NCBI RefSeq assembly: GCF_022919155.1
Contig: NZ_CP095045.1
Coordinates: 124,001 to 188,000, forward strand
DNA: 64,000 bases
Direction of reading: 5' to 3'
From: Leucobacter allii
Lineage (GTDB): Bacteria; Actinomycetota; Actinomycetes; Actinomycetales; Microbacteriaceae
Positions within the stretch are counted from its first letter, which is position 1. Every line of letters starts with the position of its first letter. The position numbers and the translations under genes are program-made. The notes below the pieces were generated by a model. The model did no database searches and was not told the origin of the DNA. It saw only the letters and a program-made list of their open reading frames with translations. This document shows positions 25,794-33,831 of this stretch, piece by piece.

Positions 25794-26636
25794 ATGACCC
25801 AGACGAACACGCCGGACGGGGATGCCGCGATGCTGCGCGTCGACGGCCTGCGGAAGGTCTACGGCACGGGGGAGTCCGCCGTCGAGGCGATCGGCCGGCT
25901 CGACTTCTCGATCGCGCGGAACGAGCTCGTGTGCATCGTGGGCCCCTCGGGCGCCGGCAAGACGACCTTCCTGCGGTGCGTCGCCGGCCTGCTGCCGCCG
26001 AGCGAGGGCCGGGTGCTGCTCGAGGGCGCGCCGGTGACCGGTCCGCCTGAGGGCATGGCCGTCGTGCTCCAGGAGTACGGACGCAGCCTCTACCCGTGGT
26101 TCACCGTGCAGGACAACGTCGAGCTGCCGCTGCGGGCCAAGCGCCTCCCGGCGTCGCGCCGCCGCGAGCTCGTCGCCGAGGCGCTCGAGGCCGTGGGGCT
26201 CGCGGGCGCCGGGAAGAAGTACCCCTGGCAGCTCTCCGGGGGCATGCAGCAGCGCGTCGCGATCGCCCGAGCCATCGCCTTCGAGCCGCACATCCTCGTC
26301 ATGGACGAGCCGTTCGCCGCCGTCGACGCGCAGACCCGTGCCGAGCTCGAGGACCTGGTGCGCCGGCTCTGGAAGCAGCTCGGGGTGACGGTGCTCTTCG
26401 TCACGCACGACATCGACGAGTCCGTATACCTGGCCCAGCGCGTGCTCGTGCTCTCGCACGCGCCCACCTTCGTGCTGCAGGAGGTCGAGATCGACCTCCC
26501 GGAGGAGCGCGACCAGCTCAGCACCCGGGCGCTCCCGGAGTTCGCGGCGAAGCGCACCGAGGTCTACGAACTCATCCAGCGGGCGAAGCGCACGGACTAC
26601 CGGTCGCATCTCGCGACGGCGGCGGAGCGATCCTGA
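25794..26636 (+). CDS. ABC ATPase, SsuB type (importer 2)
   Basis: 280 aa. Walker A GPSGAGKTT at 50-58, signature LSGGMQQR, Walker B ILVMDEPFAAVD, H-loop VTHDIDE. The ATG at 25794 is preferred because AGGAGAAATGATC gives normal spacing; the ATG at 25788 overlaps the permease stop but is too close to the AGGAG. Its stop overlaps the reductase start (TGATG), which ties the importer to the P450 redox partner. Confidence 0.92.
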   Translation: MTQTNTPDGDAAMLRVDGLRKVYGTGESAVEAIGRLDFSIARNELVCIVGPSGAGKTTFLRCVAGLLPPSEGRVLLEGAPVTGPPEGMAVVLQEYGRSLYPWFTVQDNVELPLRAKRLPASRRRELVAEALEAVGLAGAGKKYPWQLSGGMQQRVAIARAIAFEPHILVMDEPFAAVDAQTRAELEDLVRRLWKQLGVTVLFVTHDIDESVYLAQRVLVLSHAPTFVLQEVEIDLPEERDQLSTRALPEFAAKRTEVYELIQRAKRTDYRSHLATAAERS

Positions 26637-27577
26637 TGCTCACGCTGCAGGTGCGGTCGCGGACCGACGAGGCCGAGGGGATCGCGGGCCTCGTGCTCAC
26701 GGATCCGCAGGGCGGGGAGCTGCCCGAATGGCTTCCCGGGGCGCATATCGACGTGCACATCGAGCGCCCCGGCGCCCCCGCGCTCGTCCGCCAGTACTCG
26801 CTGTGCGGCTCGCCGTCGGATCGCGGGGCGTACCGCATCGCGGTGCTGCGGGAGCCGGAGGGCGAGGGCGGCAGCCGGCACCTCCACGACGCGGTGCGCC
26901 AGGGGCAGCTCGTGCGGGTCTCGGAGCCGCGCAACCTCTTCGCCTACGCGGCCGAGGAACGGGCGACGTTCATCGCCGGCGGGATCGGGATCACCCCGAT
27001 CCTGCCGATGCTCGAGGCGGCCGAGGCGGCGGGCGCCGAGTGGACGCTCCACTACGCGGGGCGCGAGCCGGCCTCGATGGCCTTCGGCCGCGACCTGGCG
27101 CGGTACGGCGAACGCGTGCGGGTGTACGCCTCCTCGGAGGGAGAGCGGATGGCCGTGCCCGAGATCGTCGCCGCGGCGGCGCCCGGTCGGGTCTACGCCT
27201 GCGGGCCGGGACGACTGCTGGACGCGGTGGAAACCGCGGCCGAGGCGGCAGGCGTGCCGGCCGTCGTGGAGCGCTTCGTCAACGATGCCGAGATCGTGTC
27301 CGAAGCCGATCACCCCTTCGAGGTGGAGCTCGCGCTCACGGGCACGACGATCACGGTGCACCCGGGCGAGTCGATCCTCGATCGGGTCGTGGAGCTCGGC
27401 GTCCCCGCGCCCTCCTCCTGCCGGGGCGGGACCTGCGGCACCTGCGAGACCTTCGTGCTCGCCGGCGAGCCTGATCATCGCGACGCGGTGCTGAACGCGC
27501 GCGAGCGCGAGGAGTCGGAGGTCATGATGATCTGCGTGTCCCGGTGCCGGGGGAAGCGCCTGCGGCTCGAGCTCTGA
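26636..27577 (+). CDS. VanB-type (phthalate dioxygenase reductase family) reductase
   Basis: 313 aa. Order: flavin-binding barrel (about 1-100, RQYSLCGSP), NAD domain (about 105-215, IAGGIGITPILPM and YACGPG), then a C-terminal plant-type 2Fe-2S domain with CRGGTCGTC and a final cysteine in MMICVSRC. It passes electrons from NAD(P)H through FMN and the iron-sulfur cluster to an oxygenase. No separate ferredoxin or Rieske oxygenase is visible in the operon, so the P450 at 20290 is the likely acceptor, a split version of the P450-PDR fusion seen in CYP116B. It starts on the ATPase stop. Confidence 0.92.
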   Translation: MLTLQVRSRTDEAEGIAGLVLTDPQGGELPEWLPGAHIDVHIERPGAPALVRQYSLCGSPSDRGAYRIAVLREPEGEGGSRHLHDAVRQGQLVRVSEPRNLFAYAAEERATFIAGGIGITPILPMLEAAEAAGAEWTLHYAGREPASMAFGRDLARYGERVRVYASSEGERMAVPEIVAAAAPGRVYACGPGRLLDAVETAAEAAGVPAVVERFVNDAEIVSEADHPFEVELALTGTTITVHPGESILDRVVELGVPAPSSCRGGTCGTCETFVLAGEPDHRDAVLNAREREESEVMMICVSRCRGKRLRLEL

Positions 27578-27599
27578 GCCCGGCACGGCCCCTGCCGTG

Positions 27600-28133
27600 T
27601 CAGCTCTCGCGTTCGGCGGCGACCTCCACGCGGTGGAGCTCCCGCGTCTTCTTGAGCATCTCGCGCAGCACGCTGTTGAGCTGCTCCACGTCCTCCGGGG
27701 GGATGTCCTCGAGGATGATGCTCTGGCCCTGCACCGAGATCGGGAGCATCCGGTCGTGCATCCGGGCGCCCGCCTCGGTGAGATAGATGGGTCGCGACCC
27801 CCGCGGCCCCTCGCCGAGCACGATGAGCCCCTCGGCCAGCAGCACGTTGGTGCTGCGGGAGACCATGGCCTTGTTGAGGTCCAGGAAGGCCGCGACGTCC
27901 CCCGAGGTGAGCCCGGGATGGACGGCGAGCGAGGAGAGCACCCGCCACTCGTTCGTGCCCATGCCGAACTGCTTGCGGAGCTCGTAGGACTCGCGCCAGA
28001 CGAGCGCGTGGGTGAGCAGCGCCATCAGCCTCGGGGTGAAGCTCTCGTGGTCGAGGGTGCGCTCCAGCGGCTCCGTGATCGCTCCCGCGGGCACGCCCTG
28101 CCGTGCTGCCGCCGGTTTCCTCCGCGTGACCAT
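27600..28133 (-). CDS. MarR-family regulator (MarR3)
   Basis: 177 aa. Winged helix with SGDVAAFLDLNKAMVSRSTNVLL and wing GPRGSRPIYLTEAGARMH; paralogue of MarR2. The ATG at 28133 follows GAGGGGAGCGTC; longer in-frame starts up to 28250 add a low-complexity basic leader and run into the promoter. It is divergent from the transketolase operon and convergent with the reductase gene 22 nt away. The operator candidate is at 28264-28283. Confidence 0.9.
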   Translation of the reverse strand: MVTRRKPAAARQGVPAGAITEPLERTLDHESFTPRLMALLTHALVWRESYELRKQFGMGTNEWRVLSSLAVHPGLTSGDVAAFLDLNKAMVSRSTNVLLAEGLIVLGEGPRGSRPIYLTEAGARMHDRMLPISVQGQSIILEDIPPEDVEQLNSVLREMLKKTRELHRVEVAAERES

Positions 28134-28263
28134 GACGCTCCCCTCGATGCTCCGTCGCCGCGCATCCGCGTCCGTCGAGTATGCCAGACGCCGTGCGGGG
28201 CGCTCGGGCTCAGAACTGCCGCGGCGGCGCGGATGATTGGTGTTCATCAAGTTTATTCATCTT

Positions 28264-28296
28264 CTTGTTGACACGTAAACAAGACGCGATTAGATT
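28264..28296 (+). promoter_or_regulatory. Transketolase operon promoter with MarR3 operator
   Basis: TTGACA (28268-28273), 17 nt, TAGATT (28291-28296): the most canonical promoter in the window. CTTGTT-N8-AACAAG (28264-28283) is a perfect inverted repeat across the -35, suited to repression by MarR3. Between it and marR3 lies a possible reverse -10, TAAACT, near 28250. Confidence 0.75.
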
Positions 28297-28393
28297 CGGC
28301 TCAGGCCCGCGGATGCGGTGCCCCGGTGGGAGTCGACGATGACTTTCGAGACGTCTTCGCGACCCTTCCCGTCATCAGGCAAGGAGGCAGAAG

Positions 28394-29266
28394 ATGGGCG
28401 GACCAGTGCTGCAGGCCGAGAGGCGCAGCGTGCGAGAACTCGAGGGGCTGGCGTACGAGCTGCGGGCGAAGCTGCTGCGGCTCTGCGGCACCTACGAGGG
28501 GGCCGTCCACATCGGCGGCGACCTCTCGGCCGCCGATCTCCTCACCGCGCTCTTCCAGCGCGCCATGCGCGTCGATCCGGGCGATCTCGCCAACCCTGCG
28601 CGCGACCGCTTCGTGCTCTCCAAGGGCCATGCCGCGGTATGCATGTACATCGCGATGGCGATCCGGGGCTTCTTCGACTACGACGACATCGTCGCGACGT
28701 ACGGGCAGCTCGACAGCGCCTACGGCATGCACCCCTGCAAGGTGCAGCTGCCCGGCGTGGAGGCCTCCACCGGATCCCTCGGCCACGGACTCCCGATCGC
28801 GGTCGGCATGGCGCTCGGCGCACGGGGTCGCGGCGAGGACCACCGGGTCTTCACCCTGATGGGGGACGGCGAGACGGGAGAGGGCTCGGTGTGGGAGGCC
28901 GCGATGGCCGCGCGTAGCAACGAGCTGGGCAACCTCGTGGCCGTCATCGACCGCAACCGGCAGCTCATGACGAGTTTCGCCGAGGAGCGGGTCTCGTTCG
29001 AACCGTACCCCGACAAGTGGCGCGCCTTCGGCTGGAACGTCGTGCAGGTCGACGGACACGACATGGCCGCGCTCGCGGACGCCTTCGATGCGTTGCCCCC
29101 GGCCTCCTCCGACCGCCCCACGGTGGTCATCGCCGAGACGGTGAAGGGCAAGGGCGTCGACTTCATGGAGCGCAACCTCGCCTGGCACGCCGGCTCCCTC
29201 GGCGCCGAAGACCTCAAGCGCGCCATCGTCGCGCTCGAGCACGCCTACGCGAAGGAGATCGACTGA
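28394..29266 (+). CDS. Transketolase, N-terminal (ThDP-binding) subunit
   Basis: 290 aa. The ThDP/Mg motif GDGETGEGSVWEAAMAARSN begins at residue 157 and ends at IDRN (N188). SKGHAAVCMY near 77-86 and TGSLGHGLPIAVGMA are typical of transketolase large subunits. The C-terminal half is the next gene, so the enzyme is split, as in many archaeal and actinobacterial catabolic transketolases. It moves two-carbon units between ketoses and aldehydes. AAGGAGGCAGAAG precedes the ATG. The acceptor could be a sugar aldehyde or formaldehyde (dihydroxyacetone synthase activity); sequence alone cannot decide. Confidence 0.92.
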   Translation: MGGPVLQAERRSVRELEGLAYELRAKLLRLCGTYEGAVHIGGDLSAADLLTALFQRAMRVDPGDLANPARDRFVLSKGHAAVCMYIAMAIRGFFDYDDIVATYGQLDSAYGMHPCKVQLPGVEASTGSLGHGLPIAVGMALGARGRGEDHRVFTLMGDGETGEGSVWEAAMAARSNELGNLVAVIDRNRQLMTSFAEERVSFEPYPDKWRAFGWNVVQVDGHDMAALADAFDALPPASSDRPTVVIAETVKGKGVDFMERNLAWHAGSLGAEDLKRAIVALEHAYAKEID

Positions 29267-30240
29267 TGCCGACCACATTCACCTTCGGGGAGATGCTCTC
29301 CGCCCGGTCCGTCATCGGCTCGACCCTCGCCGAGCTCGGCGCCGAGCACGAGAACCTGTGGGTCATCACGCCGGACATCGGCGCGACCCTGGTCGAGTTC
29401 CGCGAGGCCTTCCCCGGCCGTTTCGTCGACGTGGGGCTCGCCGAGCAGGCGAGCGTCGGCATCGCCGCCGGCCTCGCCTACGACGGCAACATCCCGGTCG
29501 TCTCCGGCATGCTGCCCTTCCTGAGCATGCGGGCCCTCGAGCAGGTGCGCACCGACGTCTGCTATCCGAACCTGCCGGTGAAGATCATCGGCACCCACGG
29601 CGGCCTCGTCGGCAACGGCGGGTCCACCCACTACGCGGTCGAGGATCTCGCGCTCATGTGCGCGCTCACGAACATGACGGTCACCTCGATCGGCGATCCG
29701 CTCATGGTCGGCGAGGTGATCCGCCAGTCCATGGAGATGGACGGCCCCATCTACATCCGCCTCGCGGTCGGCAAGAAGGACATGGTCGTCTACGAGCCGG
29801 GGGCGCACACGATCGAGATCGGCCGGGGCCTCGTGCCGCGGGACGGCGACGCGCTCACCATCTTCACGCACGGCACCACCGTCGCGCAGGCCCTCGAAGC
29901 GGCCGAGCGGCTCGCCGCGGAGGGCATCGAGGCGCGCGTCGTCGACATGTTCACCCTCAAGCCGATCGACGAGGCGCTCATCGTCGAGAGCGCCCGCGCC
30001 ACGGGCGGGCGATTCGTCGTCCTCGAGGACCACCTCGCCTACGGCGGGCTCGCGACGCGGATCGCCGACGTCGTGGCCGACCGCGGGATCCGGCTCGCCG
30101 CCTTCGAGCGGCTCGGGATCCCCCAGGTGTACGCGGGCTTCGGCGAGGACGAGCAGCTGCGCGACAAGCACGGCTACGGTCTGCAGGCGACGATCGATGC
30201 GGCGCGCCGCGCCGCCGGGGCCTCGGAGGAGACGCGATGA
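29266..30240 (+). CDS. Transketolase, C-terminal (pyrimidine-binding) subunit
   Basis: 324 aa. The ThDP-activating glutamate is E60 in DVGLAEQASVG, and HGGLVGNGGSTHYAVEDLALM follows the family pattern with the phosphate/substrate histidine. A transketolase C-terminal domain spans about 190-310. It starts on the stop of the N-terminal subunit (TGATG), ensuring equal synthesis, and its own stop overlaps the dehydrogenase start. Confidence 0.92.
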   Translation: MPTTFTFGEMLSARSVIGSTLAELGAEHENLWVITPDIGATLVEFREAFPGRFVDVGLAEQASVGIAAGLAYDGNIPVVSGMLPFLSMRALEQVRTDVCYPNLPVKIIGTHGGLVGNGGSTHYAVEDLALMCALTNMTVTSIGDPLMVGEVIRQSMEMDGPIYIRLAVGKKDMVVYEPGAHTIEIGRGLVPRDGDALTIFTHGTTVAQALEAAERLAAEGIEARVVDMFTLKPIDEALIVESARATGGRFVVLEDHLAYGGLATRIADVVADRGIRLAAFERLGIPQVYAGFGEDEQLRDKHGYGLQATIDAARRAAGASEETR

Positions 30241-31301
30241 AGACCGTCGCCGTCACGAAGATCGGAAGCCTGCGCGACCCCGATCCGGCCGCCCGCGGCC
30301 GGATCGGCCTCGTCGACCTCCCCGAGCCGGCGCTCGGTCCCGAGGACGTGCGCATCCGCGTCGCCTACGCCGCGATCTGCGGCTCCGACCCGCACCTCGC
30401 CGAGGGCTTCTTCGGCACCGACGTCCCCATCGGCCTCGGCCACGAGATCTCCGGCGTCGTGGAGGCGCTCGGCGAGCGCGCGACGCGGAACGGGCTGCGG
30501 GTCGGCGATCGGGTCGCGGGGAACTTCCTCCGCTTCTGCGGCACCTGCGATCCGTGCCGCGAGGGCGCGCAGCAGTTCTGCCGTTTCGTGCAGGAGTACA
30601 ACCGGCCGGGCATGGCGGAGACCGTGACCTGGCACGAGTCCCAGGTGTACCGCCTCCCCGATGCCGTGTCCCTCCTCCAGGGGTGCCTTCTCGAGCCGAC
30701 CTCCGTCGCCGTGCGCATCATCGACAAGACCCGCATGCGCGTCGGCGACCGCGTCGCGATCTGCGGAGGCGGCCCCATCGGGCAGCTCGTCCTGCAGCTC
30801 GCCAAGCGGCACGGCGCCACCGCCCTCACCCTCATCGAACCCATCGCCGAACGACGCGCCATGGCGCTGCGCCACGGCGCCGACCACGTCATCGATCCCG
30901 TCGGCGAGGATCAGGCGGCCCTCGCCGCCGGCCACACCGCGGACCGCGGCTACGACATCGTCATCGACGCCTCCGGATCGCCCCGCGCCGTCCGGGGCCT
31001 CCTCGACCTCGCCGCCCCCGGCGGCACCGTCGTCTACGGCGCCATGTATCCCGAGGACTACGAACTGCCCCTCAACCTCTCCGACTACCTCTACCTCAGA
31101 GAGCTCACCCTCACCGGCGTGTTCGTCTCCCCCTACGCGTTCCCCCGCGCGCTCCAGCTCCTGCCCCACCTCGACGTCGAGGAGCTCACCCGGGCCGTGT
31201 ACCCCCTCGAGGACGCCGCCGAGGCCTTCGCCGTGCACGTGTCCGGGGCGCACCCCAAGGTCGTCATCCGCTGCAACGAGCTCGCGGGGGCCGAGGCATG
31301 A
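30237..31301 (+). CDS. Zinc-dependent medium-chain dehydrogenase
   Basis: 354 aa MDR. Catalytic zinc ligands C48 (AAICGSD) and H69-E70 (GHE); structural zinc cysteines C101, C104, C107 and C115; NAD fold with CGGGPIGQ. Similar in layout to sorbitol, threonine or galactitol dehydrogenases that oxidise a polyol or 3-hydroxy compound. Coupled to the transketolase upstream and the ABC ATPase downstream by ATGA overlaps. The substrate is probably a sugar or polyol brought in by the neighbouring importer. Confidence 0.88.
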   Translation: MKTVAVTKIGSLRDPDPAARGRIGLVDLPEPALGPEDVRIRVAYAAICGSDPHLAEGFFGTDVPIGLGHEISGVVEALGERATRNGLRVGDRVAGNFLRFCGTCDPCREGAQQFCRFVQEYNRPGMAETVTWHESQVYRLPDAVSLLQGCLLEPTSVAVRIIDKTRMRVGDRVAICGGGPIGQLVLQLAKRHGATALTLIEPIAERRAMALRHGADHVIDPVGEDQAALAAGHTADRGYDIVIDASGSPRAVRGLLDLAAPGGTVVYGAMYPEDYELPLNLSDYLYLRELTLTGVFVSPYAFPRALQLLPHLDVEELTRAVYPLEDAAEAFAVHVSGAHPKVVIRCNELAGAEA

Positions 31302-32797
31302 CCGCCGCCGCGCCCGCCCTCGAGGCCGTCGACGTGGTCAAGAGCTTCGAGGGCGTGCAGGCGCTCCGCGGGGTGACGCTCTCGGTGCGACCGGGGGAGA
31401 TCCACGCGCTGCTCGGCGAGAACGGGGCGGGCAAGTCGACGCTCATCAAGATCGTGACCGGGCTCTACGGGATGGACGGGGGCGAGGTGCGCGTCGGCGG
31501 CGAGGCCGTCGACTTCGCGAACGTGCGCTCGGCCCACCGCGCCGGCGTCGTCGCGCTCTACCAGGAGCTCTCGATCGTCCCGACCATCAGCGTCGCCGAG
31601 AACATCGTGCTCGGCGAGGGCGCGCCGAGCGTCGCCGGCTTCGTCAAGTGGACGGAGCTGCGGCGCCGCGCCAAGGCGCAGCTGGCCCGGCTGAACCAGC
31701 GGCTGCCGCTCGGCCGGCTCGCCGGCAGCCTCTCCCCCGTGCAGCAGACGATGGTGGCCGTCGCCCGCGCGCTGATGGCGGACGCCCGGGTGCTCATCCT
31801 CGACGAGCCCACCGCCTCGCTCACCGACACCGAGATCGGCGATCTCTTCGCGGTGCTGCGCGGCCTGCGCGACGAGGGCGTGGCGATCGTCTACGTGTCG
31901 CACCGGCTCGAGGAGGTCTTCGAGCTGTGCGATCGGCTGACCGTGATGCGCAACGGCCGCACGATCGTCACGACCGACGTCGCGGACTCCTCGATCGACG
32001 AGGTGATCTCCACCATGGTCGGCCGGGAGCAGGGCGAGCTCTACCCCGACCGCGGCACCGCGGGCGACGAGGTCGTGCTCCGCGTCGACGGGCTCTCCGG
32101 CCGTCGCGTGCGCGAGGTGAGCTTCGAGGCGCGCGCGGGCGAGGTGATCGGCATCGGCGGGCTCGCCGGATCGGGGCGCAGCGAACTGCTGCGCCTCCTC
32201 GCCGGCGCGCAGCGGCGTTCGGCCGGGGAGGTCTCCGTCGGCGGGCGGACGCTCGCGGGCGGCGGCGGCGTCGGCCGGGCGCTCGAAGCGGGCATCGCGC
32301 TCGTCCCCGAGGAGCGCCGCAGCCAGGGCGTGATCCTCTCGGCGCCCATCTCCGAGAACATCGCGATCGCGAACCTCGCCGGCGTGAGCCGCGCGGGCAT
32401 CGTCTCGGGCCGCCGCATCGCCGAGCTCGCGCGTCGGGGTCTCGCCGAGTTCCAGATCAAGGCGAGCGGCGTCAGGCAGCCCGTCGGACAGCTCTCCGGG
32501 GGCAACCAGCAGAAGGTCGTCCTCGCGAAGATGCTCGCGCGCAGCCCCCGCGTGCTGCTCATGGACGAGCCCACCCGCGGCATCGACGTCGGCACGAAGG
32601 CCGAGATCTACCGCCTCATCCGCGAGCTGGCGGCGCGCGGCACCACCGTCGTCGCCGTCAGCAGCGAACTGCCCGAGCTCATCGGGCTGTCCGACCGCAT
32701 CCTCGTGATGCACGAGGGCCGGGTCACCGGCCTCCTCGACGCCGCCACGGCGGACGACGAACTCATCCTCACCCACGCCTACGGAAGGGACGCCTGA
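31298..32797 (+). CDS. RbsA-type sugar ABC ATPase (two domains)
   Basis: 499 aa with two ATPase halves. The first has Walker A GENGAGKST at 40-48, signature region LSPVQQTMVAVAR and LILDEPTASL. The second has the degenerate GLAGSGRSE, signature LSGGNQQKV and LLMDEPTRGID, as usual for ribose/autoinducer-2 importers. It energises the permease at 32799. The ATG overlaps the dehydrogenase stop. Confidence 0.93.
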   Translation: MTAAAPALEAVDVVKSFEGVQALRGVTLSVRPGEIHALLGENGAGKSTLIKIVTGLYGMDGGEVRVGGEAVDFANVRSAHRAGVVALYQELSIVPTISVAENIVLGEGAPSVAGFVKWTELRRRAKAQLARLNQRLPLGRLAGSLSPVQQTMVAVARALMADARVLILDEPTASLTDTEIGDLFAVLRGLRDEGVAIVYVSHRLEEVFELCDRLTVMRNGRTIVTTDVADSSIDEVISTMVGREQGELYPDRGTAGDEVVLRVDGLSGRRVREVSFEARAGEVIGIGGLAGSGRSELLRLLAGAQRRSAGEVSVGGRTLAGGGGVGRALEAGIALVPEERRSQGVILSAPISENIAIANLAGVSRAGIVSGRRIAELARRGLAEFQIKASGVRQPVGQLSGGNQQKVVLAKMLARSPRVLLMDEPTRGIDVGTKAEIYRLIRELAARGTTVVAVSSELPELIGLSDRILVMHEGRVTGLLDAATADDELILTHAYGRDA

Positions 32798-32798
32798 G

Positions 32799-33779
32799 AT
32801 GGCTCAGACCGACACCCTCACGATCCCCGCGGCGGCGCAGGAGCGCCCCCGCCTCACGCAGCTCGTCTGGCAGGGCTCGACCGTGCTGGCGCTCATCGCC
32901 CTCATCATCGTCTTCACGATCGCGGGCGGCGGCGTCTTCCTCACGCCGGGCAACCTCACCAACATCCTCAACCAGGTCGCGATCCTCACGATCATCGCGG
33001 CGGCGCAGACCGTCGTGATGGTCGTGGGCGACTTCGACCTCTCGGTCGGGACGAACGCCACGCTCTCCGGCGCGACGGCCGCCGCGCTCATGATCAACGG
33101 GGTCTCGATCCCCGTCGCCATCCTGCTGGCACTCGGCGCCGGCACGCTCATCGGCATGGTCAACGGCGTGCTCGTCGCGTACCTCAACCTCTCCGCCTTC
33201 GTCGCGACCCTCGCGATGATGACGACCGTCGGCGGCCTCGCGCTCATCGTCACCGGCGGCACGACGCTCTACGGCATGCCCGAGGCCTTCGGGTACATCG
33301 GGCAGATGCGCATCAACGGCATCCCCTCGCCGGTCATCTACGCGGTCGTGCTCGCGCTCATCATGTGGGCAGTGCTGCGCTTCACCACCATCGGGCGCCG
33401 CTGGTACGCCATCGGCGGCAACGCCGAGGTCGCGCGCCTCTCCGGGGTGAGCGTGCGCTCCACCCGGTTCCTCGCCTTCACCGTCGCCGGATTCCTCTCC
33501 GCGCTCGGCGGCGTCGTGCTGGTGAGCCGGCTCGCGAGCGCGGGATCGGCCTCCGCCAACGACCTCATGATGTTCGCGGTCGCGGCCGTCTTCCTGGGCA
33601 TGACGCTCCTGAAATCGGGGCAGGCCAACATCGGCGGCACGCTCGTCGGCGTCGCGATCATCGGCGTCGTGAACAACGGTCTCAACATCATCGGCGTGAA
33701 CACCTACATCCAGCAGGTGCTCATCGGCGCCATCATCGTCGGCGCCGTGCTGCTGTCCGGCGTGAAGACCCAGCGCTGA
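32799..33779 (+). CDS. RbsC-type sugar ABC permease
   Basis: 326 aa, about 8-10 membrane segments, BPD_transp_2 family. The hallmark VVGDFDLSVGTNATLSGA is present, and YAIGGNAEVARLSGV is the cytoplasmic loop of this family. It begins 1 nt after the ATPase stop. Confidence 0.92.
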   Translation: MAQTDTLTIPAAAQERPRLTQLVWQGSTVLALIALIIVFTIAGGGVFLTPGNLTNILNQVAILTIIAAAQTVVMVVGDFDLSVGTNATLSGATAAALMINGVSIPVAILLALGAGTLIGMVNGVLVAYLNLSAFVATLAMMTTVGGLALIVTGGTTLYGMPEAFGYIGQMRINGIPSPVIYAVVLALIMWAVLRFTTIGRRWYAIGGNAEVARLSGVSVRSTRFLAFTVAGFLSALGGVVLVSRLASAGSASANDLMMFAVAAVFLGMTLLKSGQANIGGTLVGVAIIGVVNNGLNIIGVNTYIQQVLIGAIIVGAVLLSGVKTQR

Positions 33780-33831
33780 CCCCTATCGTTCCACTCCGCA
33801 TCACCCCACCATCACCATGAAGGAGACCATC

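Noticed and set aside
28134..28250. Longer MarR3 starting at 28250
   Set aside because: The extra 39 residues are low-complexity basic sequence with no family similarity and would place the start at the promoter; the ATG at 28133 has a good binding site.
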